Made by a program: the position numbers and the translations under genes
Part shown: piece by piece, positions 11,523 to 20,159 of the stretch
How positions within the stretch are numbered: the first letter of the stretch is position 1
Layout: each line of letters starts with the position of its first letter
Notes under the pieces: generated by a model
Databases searched by the model: none
Seen by the model: only the letters and a program-made list of their open reading frames with translations
Told to the model about the DNA's origin: nothing
Assembly (NCBI GenBank): GCA_964417835.1
Contig: CAYQJD010000015.1
Coordinates: 1-21,885 of the forward strand
DNA: 21,885 nt
From: UMGS1124 sp964417835
Lineage (GTDB): Bacteria; Bacillota_I; Bacilli_A; RF39; UBA660
Direction of reading: 5' to 3'

Positions 11523-14329
11523 ATTATAATGAAATAGAAAAAAAATGGCAAAAATATTGGGAAGATAATAAAACTTTTAATGCTAAAACAGGCGATGCTA
11601 AAAAACCATATTATGTATTAGTAGAGTTTCCATATCCAAGTGGAGCAGGATTGCATGTTGGACATGTTAGGGGGTATACTGCACAAGATGCTATAGCTCG
11701 TATGAAAAGATTGCAAGGATATAATGTATTATTCCCTATGGGGTGGGATGCTTTTGGAGCACCAGCTGAACAATATGCAATTAAAAACCATATTCATCCT
11801 AAAGTAGCAGTTAAAGAAAATATTAAAACATTTAAAGAGCAAATGAAAAAGTTAGGTTTTTCTTTTGATTGGTCGAGAGAGTTTTCGACAACTGATCCAG
11901 AATATTATAAATGGACCCAATGGCAATTTTTACAATTTTATAAACATGGAATGGCTTATAAAGATAAGATACCAGTTAATTGGTGTCCAAATTGCAAAAC
12001 CGTTTTGTCCAATGAAGATGCAGCAGGTGGAGTTTGTGAAAGATGTGGAAGTCCTGTAGTTCAAAAAGAAAAGTCACAATGGATGTTAAGAATGAGTGAC
12101 TATGCAGAGGATTTACTTAAAGGATTAGATGATACTAATTTTGCTACTAAAGTTAAGTTAGGGCAAATTAATTGGATAGGAAAATCTGTGGGAGCAGAAG
12201 TTAAGTTTAAAATTGCTGGCCATGATAAAGAGTTTGTGGTTTTTACAACAAGATGTGATACTTTGTTTGGAGCAACTTATTGTGTTTTAGCACCAGAACA
12301 TGAATATGTCAAAGAGATTACAACTAAAGAACATATGAGTGATGTTTTAGAATATATTAAGAGTTGTTCTTTGAAAAATGAAATGGAAAGAGTTGAATTA
12401 AATAAAGAAAAAACTGGAGTATTTACCGGAGCTTATGCAATTAATCCAGTAAATGGCGAAAATATTCCGATTTATATAAGTGATTATGTTTTGGCAACTT
12501 ATGGAACAGGAGCTATTATGGCAGTACCAGCGCATGATTCTCGTGACTATGAATTTGCTAAGAAATTTAATATTCCAATTATTCAAGTTTTAGAAGAAGA
12601 AACGGGTAAGAAAGCAACTGATGAACAAATTAAAAATAGTATTGTGGCAGTTATTTATGATAAGAATAAAGATAAGTACTTAACTATTAATTGGCATGAG
12701 GCAGGCGGAAGATTATTTGTTGGAGGCACGATAAAAGATGGAGAAAGTGCTTTAGATTGTGCAATAAGAGAAATTGAAGAAGAAACAGGATATGTTGATT
12801 TAGAATTAAAACAGGAAACATTTAAGATTAAACATCATTATTATGCATATAATAAAAAGAAAAATTTTCAAATTGAAAGTACAGGTTTTTACTTTGAGTT
12901 AAAAAGTGATAAGAAAAATAAAACTAATTTAGATGATGATGAAAAATTTGATGTGGAATGGGTTTCTAAAGATGTTATTTTAAATGAAGTAGTTGACGAA
13001 TTACATAAGAAAACATTTGATTATATAATAAATGATGGGGCTATGGAAGGTGATGGCATTCACATTAATTCCGGATTCTTAAATGGTTTAGATAAAGAAG
13101 AAGCTATTAATAAAATGTTAGATTATTTAGAAAAGAATAATTTAGGTAAAAAGAAAGTTAATTATAAAATGCGAGATTGGATTTTCTCAAGACAAAGGTT
13201 TTGGGGCGAACCAATACCAATGATTAATTGTCCAAAATGTGGATGGGTACCAATGAATGAAGAAGATTTACCATTATTACTTCCAGATGTTGCGGAATAT
13301 GAACCAACTGATACCGGAGAAAGTCCTTTAGCAAAAATTGATAGTTTTGTAAATTGTGAGTGTCCTAAGTGTGGTAGTAAAGCAAAAAGAGAAACGGATA
13401 CGATGCCTAACTGGGCGGGATCAAGCTGGTACTTTTTAAGATATATGGATGCTCATAACAATAAAGAATTTGCATCAATGGAAGCTATGAAGTATTGGAA
13501 CAGAGTTGATTGGTATAATGGAGGTATGGAACATACAGCAAGACATTTATTATATGCTAGATTTTGGGTACAATTTTTATATAATATAGGATTGGTTCCT
13601 AAAAAAGAAATGATTTGGACAAGAGTTAGTCATGGTATGGTTTTAGGAGCTAATAATGAGAAAATGAGTAAATCAAAAGGTAATGTTATTAATCCAGATG
13701 ATGTAATTAAAGAATATGGTGCAGATATTTTAAGAGTATATGAAATGTTTATGGGAGATTATGAACAAGATGTCCCATGGAATACAGATTCTCTAAGAGG
13801 ATGTAAAAGATTTATAGAAAAAGTTATAAGATTAAAAAATAAAATAAATAATGAAACTGGTTATACTAAAAATTTTGAAAGTATAATTCATAAAAGTATT
13901 AAAAAAGTAGAAAATGATTTACAAAAAATGGGATACAATACTGTGATTTCGACATTAATGATTTTGACTAACACATTTGATGAAGCAGAGTCAATAACGA
14001 AAGATGATTATAGAGTATTATTAACTTTATTAAATCCTATTGCTCCACATATTACAGAAGAATTAAATGAAGAAATTGGATTTAGCCCAATTTGTGAATC
14101 TTCATGGCCTATTTATGATAATGAAAAAACTATTGATAATGAATTTGAAATAGGAGTTCAAGTAAATGGAAAGCTTAGAGGGTCAATTAAAATAAATAAT
14201 AATATGACTGATGAAGAAATAATAAATTTAAGTAAATCTCATGACAATGTAAAGAAATTTATAGACGGTAAAGAAATTATTAAAACTATAGTAATAAAGA
14301 AACGTATAGTTAATATTGTTGTTAAATAA
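11519..14329 (+). CDS. leuS: Leucyl-tRNA synthetase with an inserted Nudix hydrolase domain
   Basis: Charges tRNA-Leu. The 936-residue protein is about 130 longer than the usual bacterial LeuRS. Class I motifs are HVGH 47-50 and KMSKS 715-719. A zinc-type cluster CPNC/CERC is at 156-176, and a second cysteine set (CPKC 571-574 and CECPKC about 613-618) is also present. The CP1 editing domain has TTRCDTLFGATY 243-254 and GTGAIMAVPAHD 329-340. After KKFNIPIIQVL (to about 358) the family would continue with a short linker to GDGIHINSGFLNG (511-523). Instead about 150 residues intervene, with a perfect Nudix box (GX5EX7REUXEEXGU: G403, E409, R417, E418, E421, E422, G424). The insertion is in frame and similar in codon use. 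Expression is T-box controlled. Confidence 0.97.
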   Translation: MNYNEIEKKWQKYWEDNKTFNAKTGDAKKPYYVLVEFPYPSGAGLHVGHVRGYTAQDAIARMKRLQGYNVLFPMGWDAFGAPAEQYAIKNHIHPKVAVKENIKTFKEQMKKLGFSFDWSREFSTTDPEYYKWTQWQFLQFYKHGMAYKDKIPVNWCPNCKTVLSNEDAAGGVCERCGSPVVQKEKSQWMLRMSDYAEDLLKGLDDTNFATKVKLGQINWIGKSVGAEVKFKIAGHDKEFVVFTTRCDTLFGATYCVLAPEHEYVKEITTKEHMSDVLEYIKSCSLKNEMERVELNKEKTGVFTGAYAINPVNGENIPIYISDYVLATYGTGAIMAVPAHDSRDYEFAKKFNIPIIQVLEEETGKKATDEQIKNSIVAVIYDKNKDKYLTINWHEAGGRLFVGGTIKDGESALDCAIREIEEETGYVDLELKQETFKIKHHYYAYNKKKNFQIESTGFYFELKSDKKNKTNLDDDEKFDVEWVSKDVILNEVVDELHKKTFDYIINDGAMEGDGIHINSGFLNGLDKEEAINKMLDYLEKNNLGKKKVNYKMRDWIFSRQRFWGEPIPMINCPKCGWVPMNEEDLPLLLPDVAEYEPTDTGESPLAKIDSFVNCECPKCGSKAKRETDTMPNWAGSSWYFLRYMDAHNNKEFASMEAMKYWNRVDWYNGGMEHTARHLLYARFWVQFLYNIGLVPKKEMIWTRVSHGMVLGANNEKMSKSKGNVINPDDVIKEYGADILRVYEMFMGDYEQDVPWNTDSLRGCKRFIEKVIRLKNKINNETGYTKNFESIIHKSIKKVENDLQKMGYNTVISTLMILTNTFDEAESITKDDYRVLLTLLNPIAPHITEELNEEIGFSPICESSWPIYDNEKTIDNEFEIGVQVNGKLRGSIKINNNMTDEEIINLSKSHDNVKKFIDGKEIIKTIVIKKRIVNIVVK
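12620..13036 (+). other. Nudix domain inserted in the LeuRS editing region
   Basis: Encodes about residues 368-506. Beta strands NSIVAVIYD and KYLTINWHE lead to GGRLFVGGTIKDGE and the Nudix helix with REIEEETGY (417-425), then a FYFEL strand and an EWVSKDVI element typical of Nudix folds. All catalytic positions of the box are present, so an active pyrophosphohydrolase is plausible. The flanking sequence on both sides is normal LeuRS. Confidence 0.88.
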
Positions 14330-14357
14330 GCTCATTAAAAAACTAATGAGTTTTTTT
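14328..14357 (+). terminator. Rho-independent terminator of leuS
   Basis: CTCATTA (14331-14337) pairs with TAATGAG (14344-14350) around a 6-nt A-rich loop, extended by flanking A/T pairs and followed by TTTTTTT. It starts at the leuS stop. Confidence 0.8.
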
Positions 14358-14377
14358 GAGTTTTATGATAATATAAT

Positions 14378-14412
14378 ACTTATCTATTAAGTCTTTATTT
14401 TATTAGATAAGT
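14378..14412 (+). repeat. Inverted repeat in the miaA leader
   Basis: ACTTATCTA (14378-14386) and TAGATAAGT (14404-14412) are perfect 9-bp complements separated by 17 nt. The repeat ends just before the AGGAG ribosome site of miaA. A TATAAT at 14372-14377 lies directly upstream of the left arm. It could be an operator or an RNA hairpin. Confidence 0.5.
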
Positions 14413-14430
14413 TTAAATAGGAGATATATT

Positions 14431-15297
14431 ATGATATTATGTATTGTAGGTCCAACAGGAGTTGGAAAAACTAAATTAAGTATAGAATTAGCTAAAAAAT
14501 ATAATGCAATAATAATAAATGCAGATAGTATGCAAGTTTATAAAGAACTAAATATAGGCACAGCTAAAATAAAAGAAGAGGAAAAATGCGGTATAAAACA
14601 TTTATTATTTGATATTGTTGAACCTGAGGATCTTTATACAGTATATGATTATCAAAAAGATTTAAGAAAAATTCTAAAAGAATATAATGATAGAAATATT
14701 ATTATTGTAGGTGGAACAGGATTATATATTAAAGCAGGATTATATAATTATGTTTTTGAAAGCGATAGTAATAATGAAGATTTTTCAAACTTATCTAATG
14801 ATGATTTATATAAACTTGTGTTAAAAAAAGATAGTAATAGTGATATACATAAGAATAATAGAAAAAGAATGATTAGATTTTTAAATAGAAAACAATCTAT
14901 CAAAGATAAAGATACTTTATTATATAAATGTACGTTCATAGGTTTAACTACTGATAGAAATATTCTTTATGAAAATATTAATAATAGAGTTGATAAAATG
15001 ATGGAAGATGGTCTATTAGAAGAAGTTAAAGGTTTATATAAAAAAAATATAAGAAGTAAAGCTGTTATGACTGGAATTGGTTATAAAGAATTATATGATT
15101 ATTTGGATGGGAAAACAAGTTTAGAAGATGCGATTGAATTAATAAAATTAAGAAGTAGAAAATACGCAAAAAGACAGTATACTTGGTTTAATAATCAAAT
15201 GGATGTAAAATGGTTTGATGTAGATTTTTTGGACTTCAATAAGACTATTAAAAAAGTTGAAAAACATATTGGTGATATTAATGGAGAAAATAGTTAA
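14431..15297 (+). CDS. miaA: tRNA dimethylallyltransferase MiaA
   Basis: Adds the dimethylallyl group to A37 of tRNAs reading UNN codons. The 288-residue protein has P-loop GPTGVGKT 7-14, the DSMQVYKELNIGTAK block at about 32-46, GGTGLYIKAG for substrate binding, and the C-terminal RKYAKRQYTWF segment. Length is close to the usual 300. TAGGAGAT precedes the ATG. The 3' end overlaps the next gene by 17 nt. In many Bacillota miaA adjoins mutL or hfq; neither is present here. Confidence 0.95.
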   Translation: MILCIVGPTGVGKTKLSIELAKKYNAIIINADSMQVYKELNIGTAKIKEEEKCGIKHLLFDIVEPEDLYTVYDYQKDLRKILKEYNDRNIIIVGGTGLYIKAGLYNYVFESDSNNEDFSNLSNDDLYKLVLKKDSNSDIHKNNRKRMIRFLNRKQSIKDKDTLLYKCTFIGLTTDRNILYENINNRVDKMMEDGLLEEVKGLYKKNIRSKAVMTGIGYKELYDYLDGKTSLEDAIELIKLRSRKYAKRQYTWFNNQMDVKWFDVDFLDFNKTIKKVEKHIGDINGENS

Positions 15298-16207
15298 ACT
15301 TATAAAGATTTTAATAAAGGAGTATAATGAGACTAATGATGAAATAACAAAAAAAGGTATAGTTCATGATATATATTATTTATATTTAAGAATAGAAGGT
15401 CTACAATCAGGTTCTTTGTTTAGGGTATTATGTAATAAAATATCCTTTTATGACTATAGTTATATCTCATCAATACTTAATAAAATAATTAATTTATTAC
15501 AACAACAAATGAATCTTGATAATAAATTTAAAACTCTTTTTGAAAATGTTCAAAGTAATTCAAAACTATATAGTAATACTTATACATTTAATGATGATGT
15601 TAAATTTTTAAAATATATTTTAAAAGATATTAATTTTAATAATTCTATTAACTATGTAGGGAATAATAATGAGAAAATTTTAGATGACTATATTAGATCT
15701 GATGAAGAATTTTTTTCATTTGTAAAAACAGCAAAAAAAGAATCTATATATGATTATAGATTTCAAAGTTCTTGTTATTTAAATATTATTACTAGAAATG
15801 TATATATATTTGATATAAAGGATATTTATAAACAAATTCATGAATATATGCATGGATTTGTTAAAGACGGAGAAAACAAATATTTAGAGACATGCAGTAT
15901 ATTATCAGAGATTGGCTTAAGGAAAAATGATGTTAATGGTGCTTTATTTAGAATGAATAATATAAATATTTTAAAAAATTATATAAATTTAGTTAAAAAT
16001 TATAGAGATATATTTTATGGAGTAGGTAGTTTAATTAGTATTTCGTTTATATATAAATATGGAAGTGACTTTAAAACAATTATGGAAGCAATTAAATTAA
16101 TACTTTCAAATGATGATTTAATGTATGAAGATATGTTTAAAAAATTAAATATTGGAAGAAAAGATGCAATGAATAGTGTAAAAGCTTTGCTAAATAAGAA
16201 AGGGTAG
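15281..16207 (+). CDS. Putative zinc metallopeptidase-like protein with HEYMH motif
   Basis: 308 residues from the ATG at 15281 (GGTGAT 10 nt upstream). The frame also reads back to a TTG at 15257, inside miaA and without a better site. The helical N-terminal half is not recognised. At 187-191 the sequence IHEYMHGF holds a HExxH zinc motif, and E203 or E210 (in YLETCSILSEIG) could be the third ligand; H191 to E210 is 19 residues, close to gluzincin spacing. The LETCSILSE block also resembles the M3 (oligoendopeptidase F) motif after its HExGH, though the M3 spacing is longer. No signal peptide is seen, so it is probably cytoplasmic. Peptidase activity is inference. It is translationally coupled to miaA. 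Confidence 0.65.
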   Translation: MEKIVKLIKILIKEYNETNDEITKKGIVHDIYYLYLRIEGLQSGSLFRVLCNKISFYDYSYISSILNKIINLLQQQMNLDNKFKTLFENVQSNSKLYSNTYTFNDDVKFLKYILKDINFNNSINYVGNNNEKILDDYIRSDEEFFSFVKTAKKESIYDYRFQSSCYLNIITRNVYIFDIKDIYKQIHEYMHGFVKDGENKYLETCSILSEIGLRKNDVNGALFRMNNINILKNYINLVKNYRDIFYGVGSLISISFIYKYGSDFKTIMEAIKLILSNDDLMYEDMFKKLNIGRKDAMNSVKALLNKKG

Positions 16208-16213
16208 TTCTTT

Positions 16214-16519
16214 ATGTTGTTAGAAAAGAAATTATATTCATTAATATTCTCTTATATTAAAAATATTAATGATAGTTTAGAAAATATTAATGAAATGGAA
16301 TATAAAATTGACGAAAAAGACAAATTTGATTTTAAGTGTTTTGATATACATAATACTCTTAAATCAAAGAAAGATTATTGTACAAAAAAAATATTTTTGG
16401 GGAAGCGATGATTTAAAAAAGTTTTTGTTAATTATTTTAGTATGAAGGATACTGATATAATGCATAATGAATTAAATGAAATAGATTCATTACTATTCAA
16501 AAAATACTTGCCATATTAA
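16214..16519 (+). pseudogene. Small gene of unknown function with disrupted frame
   Basis: ATG 16214 (AAAGGG upstream, 6 nt after the previous stop) opens 65 codons ending at TGA 16409-16411. Beyond it the same frame stays open for 35 codons, reading VNYFSMKDTDIMHNELNEI and ending LLFKKYLPY before TAA 16517-16519. Between about 16393 and 16425 the +1 frame reads more naturally, as FWGSDDLKKF. This suggests one extra T in the T run near 16392-16396 and one missing T near 16421-16425, which compensate each other. A single TGA nonsense mutation is the alternative. No recognised family; it is the third gene of the miaA operon. Confidence 0.5.
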
Positions 16520-16539
16520 GATAAGAATTTGTCTTTTTT
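16518..16539 (+). terminator. Terminator of the miaA operon
   Basis: AAGATAA (16518-16524) pairs with TTGTCTT (16529-16535), one GU pair, loop GAAT, followed by TTTT. It overlaps the stop codon of the disrupted gene. Confidence 0.6.
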
Positions 16540-16540
16540 C

Positions 16541-16569
16541 TTGTTTAAAAAAAACATGTGTTATATAAT
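16541..16569 (+). promoter_or_regulatory. Promoter for ftsK
   Basis: TTGTTT (16541-16546), 17-nt spacer, TATAAT (16564-16569), then 17 nt to the ATG. The GGTGATGAT ribosome site lies at the predicted transcript start, giving a leader of about 11 nt. Confidence 0.6.
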
Positions 16570-16586
16570 TAAATTATGGTGATGAT

Positions 16587-18785
16587 ATGGCAAAGAAGAA
16601 AAAAAGAAAAAATGCAGAATCTTCTAAACCTAAAATAAGTGTTGAATTTATTGGTTTAATTTTAATATTAATAGGAGTTATAGGTATAGGTGTATTTGGG
16701 CCTGTAGGTTCAATAATTAAACAATTTTCTATATTTTTAGTTGGAACTTATTGTAATGTACTCATTTTAATAGTAATTTTATTAGGATTATATTTTATTA
16801 TAAAAAGAAAATCTCCTAAATTTTATTCTCCTAGATTTATTGGAGTATATATTTTATCAATTGCTGTATTAGGTTTATCTCATATGAAGTTCGTTGAAAA
16901 AAATTTGCATTTTAAAGATTTTGCAGAAACAACAATAGAAAGTCTTATGAATATTAAAGGACCTGATTTTGTTAATTTAAGTAATGCAGGTGGAGGAGTT
17001 ATAGGTGCTTTAAGTGGATTTGGATTAAATAAGTTATTTGATACAAAAGGGGCATATATTGTTTTTTACTGTTTAATATTCTTTGGAGTTATTTTATTAT
17101 TTAATTTATCTATTGGAGATGTTTTAGATAAAATTAGTAGGTTATTTGCTAAAGTTAAAAATAAAATGAAAAAAGAACAAGCTATAGAAGCTGATCAAGA
17201 TGAAGAAGAATCTAAAGATGAAGAAGTTATTGATAATAAAGTAATAATAACAAGTAGTGAAGATTTACATAATTATAATAAAAATGAAGTAGTTGTTGAA
17301 ACTGCACAAGAACAACCAAGTTCTAAAAATGAGTCTAATAGTAATTATAGATTGCCAAGTTTAAATATATTAGATCCTATTAAGAAAAACAAGAAAGCAA
17401 ATACTACAGAGTTTTTAACTCAAACTAAGAATGCTTTAGAAAAAGTTTTGGCTGATTTTCAAATAAATGGTAAGGTTGTTGAAATTCATGAAGGTCCTAC
17501 TGTTACACAATTTGAAGTAGAAATTGCATCAGGAACAAAAGTTAGTCGTATAACAAGTATTAATAAGGAAATAGCACTTGCTCTTGCAGCAAAAGATGTT
17601 AGAATACAAGCCCCTATTCCAGGCAAAAGCACAGTAGGAGTTGAAATACCTAACAAACATACAAGTAGTGTTCCAATTAGAGAAGTTTTATCTAATATCC
17701 CAAGTAATATGGAAAATGCTAAAATACTATTTTCTTTGGGAAAAGATATTATGGGTAGAAATTGTTATGCTGACATGGCAAAAATGCCGCACTTATTGGT
17801 TGCAGGATCTACTGGATCAGGTAAATCAGTATGTATAAATAGCTTTATTGCATCAATTCTAATAAGAATGAGACCTGATGAATGTAAGTTAGTATTAGTT
17901 GATCCTAAAAAAGTAGAACTTTCAAATTATAATGGGATACCACATTTATTATGTCCAGTTGTAAGTGATCCGAAAAAAGCAAGTATTGCACTTCAAAAAA
18001 TAGTTGCTGAAATGGAAAAAAGATATGACATCTTTAGTGAAAAAAATGTAAAAAATATAAGTGGATATAATGAATGGGTAGAAAAGCAAAATAAACAAGC
18101 TAATGCTGAAATAGAAAAAAAATTACCTTTTATAGTTGTAATAATTGATGAGTTAGCAGATTTGATGTTGGTTGCTGCGAAGGAAGTTGAAGACTCAATA
18201 ATGAGAATAACTCAAATGGCTCGTGCTGCTGGAATACATTTAATTGTTGCAACTCAAAGACCTAGTACAGATGTTATAACTGGTGTTGTTAAAGCTAATA
18301 TTCCAAGTCGTATATCGTTTGCTGTAGCTTCTCAAATAGATTCTAGAACTATTTTAGATATGGGAGGAGCAGAAAAACTATTGGGTAAAGGGGACATGTT
18401 ATACTTACCTATGGGAGAAAATAGCCCAATAAGAATACAAGGTAATTTTATAAGTGACGAAGAGACACAAAGATTAATAGATTATGTAAGTAAAGAACAA
18501 GTTGCCCAATATGATAATTCACTAACAGAAAGTACTCCTAATCATATGGCAGCAAAAGAAGGCTTTGAAGCTGAAGAATATGAAGATCCTTTATATAATG
18601 AAATAGTTGATTTTGCTATTGAAACAGGCAAGATTAGTGCTTCATTAATTCAAAGAAGATTCAGACTAGGATATAATAGAGCTGCTAGAATCATAGATTT
18701 ATTAGAAGAAAGAGGAATAATTGGTCCACCAAATGGATCAAAACCTCGTGAAGTATTAGTCAAATTAGAAAATGGAGAAGAATAA
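16587..18785 (+). CDS. ftsK: DNA translocase FtsK/SpoIIIE
   Basis: Membrane-anchored hexameric motor that moves chromosomal DNA through the division septum. The 732-residue protein has about four N-terminal membrane segments (near 20-37, 45-72, 83-100 and 156-174) and an acidic linker (about 200-250). The alpha/beta motor carries Walker A GSTGSGKS 407-414 and Walker B VVIIDE 517-522. The C-terminal winged-helix gamma domain (about 665-725, with SASLIQRRFRLGYNRAARI) reads KOPS/SRS-type sites. Length is like SpoIIIE/SftA rather than the 1300-residue E. coli FtsK. Own promoter and terminator; monocistronic. Confidence 0.95.
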   Translation: MAKKKKRKNAESSKPKISVEFIGLILILIGVIGIGVFGPVGSIIKQFSIFLVGTYCNVLILIVILLGLYFIIKRKSPKFYSPRFIGVYILSIAVLGLSHMKFVEKNLHFKDFAETTIESLMNIKGPDFVNLSNAGGGVIGALSGFGLNKLFDTKGAYIVFYCLIFFGVILLFNLSIGDVLDKISRLFAKVKNKMKKEQAIEADQDEEESKDEEVIDNKVIITSSEDLHNYNKNEVVVETAQEQPSSKNESNSNYRLPSLNILDPIKKNKKANTTEFLTQTKNALEKVLADFQINGKVVEIHEGPTVTQFEVEIASGTKVSRITSINKEIALALAAKDVRIQAPIPGKSTVGVEIPNKHTSSVPIREVLSNIPSNMENAKILFSLGKDIMGRNCYADMAKMPHLLVAGSTGSGKSVCINSFIASILIRMRPDECKLVLVDPKKVELSNYNGIPHLLCPVVSDPKKASIALQKIVAEMEKRYDIFSEKNVKNISGYNEWVEKQNKQANAEIEKKLPFIVVIIDELADLMLVAAKEVEDSIMRITQMARAAGIHLIVATQRPSTDVITGVVKANIPSRISFAVASQIDSRTILDMGGAEKLLGKGDMLYLPMGENSPIRIQGNFISDEETQRLIDYVSKEQVAQYDNSLTESTPNHMAAKEGFEAEEYEDPLYNEIVDFAIETGKISASLIQRRFRLGYNRAARIIDLLEERGIIGPPNGSKPREVLVKLENGEE

Positions 18786-18816
18786 AAAAGAAATATTTCA
18801 AAATATTTCTTTTTTT
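18784..18816. terminator. Bidirectional terminator between ftsK and the - strand membrane gene
   Basis: AAGAAATATT (18788-18797) pairs with AATATTTCTT (18802-18811) around TCAA, extended by flanking A6/T6. U runs lie on both strands. The ftsK TAA and the convergent gene's TAA (18815-18817) abut the hairpin. Confidence 0.8.
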
Positions 18817-20079
18817 AACTTTGTTCTGATAACTCAGTAATTATTATAAATATTGACAAAAACATAATTGATAATATTCTAAAAGTAAAAAAACAATGCA
18901 CGTAAGAATGATTTCTAATTACTATATACCATACTAATGGCATTAAAGATGTTAAAATAAAAGGTAAAATTTCTTTTATTTTTTTTAAATTTATAAAATC
19001 ATTTATACCATTATTACTTTTTAATGTTAACTTTATAAGTTTAAATACGTTTAATAATATAATATCAATTGTAAGCAATACTGTTATTGGATTAACATAA
19101 TATTTAAAGTTATTTAATATAGTATCTTTTATAGTTAATGTAGTATTATATGCTTGATTTCCAGAACGAATTAAAATATTGTTGTAAGCATCTATAAACA
19201 TGTTCTTTTTTAATATGATAGAAGATATTAACCACTTACCCGCCCACATAAATACATAACCTATAATCCAAAATATTGAATACTCTATGATGTATAGAAT
19301 TTTTTCTTTATAAGTTGTTTTCTTATCTAATAATAATAAAAATATTATTGGGTAACCTAAGGTTAATAAAGGATATGTCAACATATCAACATAACTAGTT
19401 AAAGCGCCTATAATTAAGAATATAAATTTTAAATTTTCTTTTTTAATTTTTTCATATTTCCATAATATAAATAGTGTACTTAAAAGTGTTAAATCAAAAA
19501 CAGAAGAAAGACTTAGAGATTTAAATATAAACATTGGTGCTAATAATATTATAGAAAATATAAAAGGAATATATAATTATTTAGTTTCTTTTTATACATT
19601 AGCAAACAAATTGAAATAATTAATAAAATTTGAAAACAATAGTTTAACATTTTTATATCTGATAAATAAAAGAAATTTAAAAAAATTTTTAAAAAAACTG
19701 TATACCCATGCCAGTATCTTGCATATTCTATTTCATTTATATTTTTACCATTTAAATAATTTTTAAGACCTGTATATGGTTGATAATTTATATAAAAATA
19801 ATAATTATTAATACTTCTTAATAGTGGAGAATGTTTATCATATATAGAGGTGTCAATCATTACTTCATCTATAAAATCTTCTAATTTTGTATTATCATAA
19901 TTTGTTAATTGTGGAGTCCAATTAGTAGGGCTTTCTGACTCTATTGATTTTTTCACATTACTTTTCATATTATCTGTAGGCATTAAATGCACTAAGAATA
20001 TTGAAATAAATCCTATTAATATCATAATAATGGAAATAATAATAGTTTTAAGTGTATTTTTTATAAAATTAGATTTCAT
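18815..20079 (-). pseudogene. Polytopic membrane protein gene split by one frameshift
   Basis: Two frames form one gene. The 5' part (20079-19549, 176 residues) has an N-terminal membrane segment, an extracellular region with SPTNWTPQL, and YARYWHGYTVFLK before further TM segments. It stops at TAA 19549-19551. The 3' part continues in the next frame from about 19554, reading IILLAPMFIFKSLSLSS, and holds five or more TM helices, including YVDMLTYPLLTLGYPI, down to 18815. The span of 1265 nt is one short of a multiple of three. One added T in the TTTT run near 19555 (- strand) restores a 421-residue protein. I recall similar multi-TM envelope proteins, possibly glycosyltransferase-C-like, but cannot name a family. 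Confidence 0.7.
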
Positions 20080-20134
20080 TTTTTCAACTTCTATTCTTTT
20101 ATAAAGCTATCATTGATTAAAATTATTTAAAATA

Positions 20135-20159
20135 AAAAATTGAAATTGTTTCAATTTTT
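20135..20159. terminator. Perfect hairpin terminator after the small - strand gene
   Basis: AAAAATTGAAA (20135-20145) pairs perfectly with TTTCAATTTTT (20149-20159) around a TTG loop. It ends at the stop of the 20158-20406 gene and has U tracts for either strand, so it separates that gene from the downstream membrane protein gene. Confidence 0.7.

Noticed and set aside
14356..14377. TTGAGT plus TATAAT as a miaA promoter
   Set aside because: Spacing is only 10 nt and the first box overlaps the leuS terminator. A -10 alone cannot be claimed with confidence.
16409..16411. TGA read as tryptophan (Mollicutes code)
   Set aside because: All long conserved genes use TGG for Trp and have no in-frame TGA. 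TGA is a true stop in the SPL gene and in the small membrane gene before leuS.
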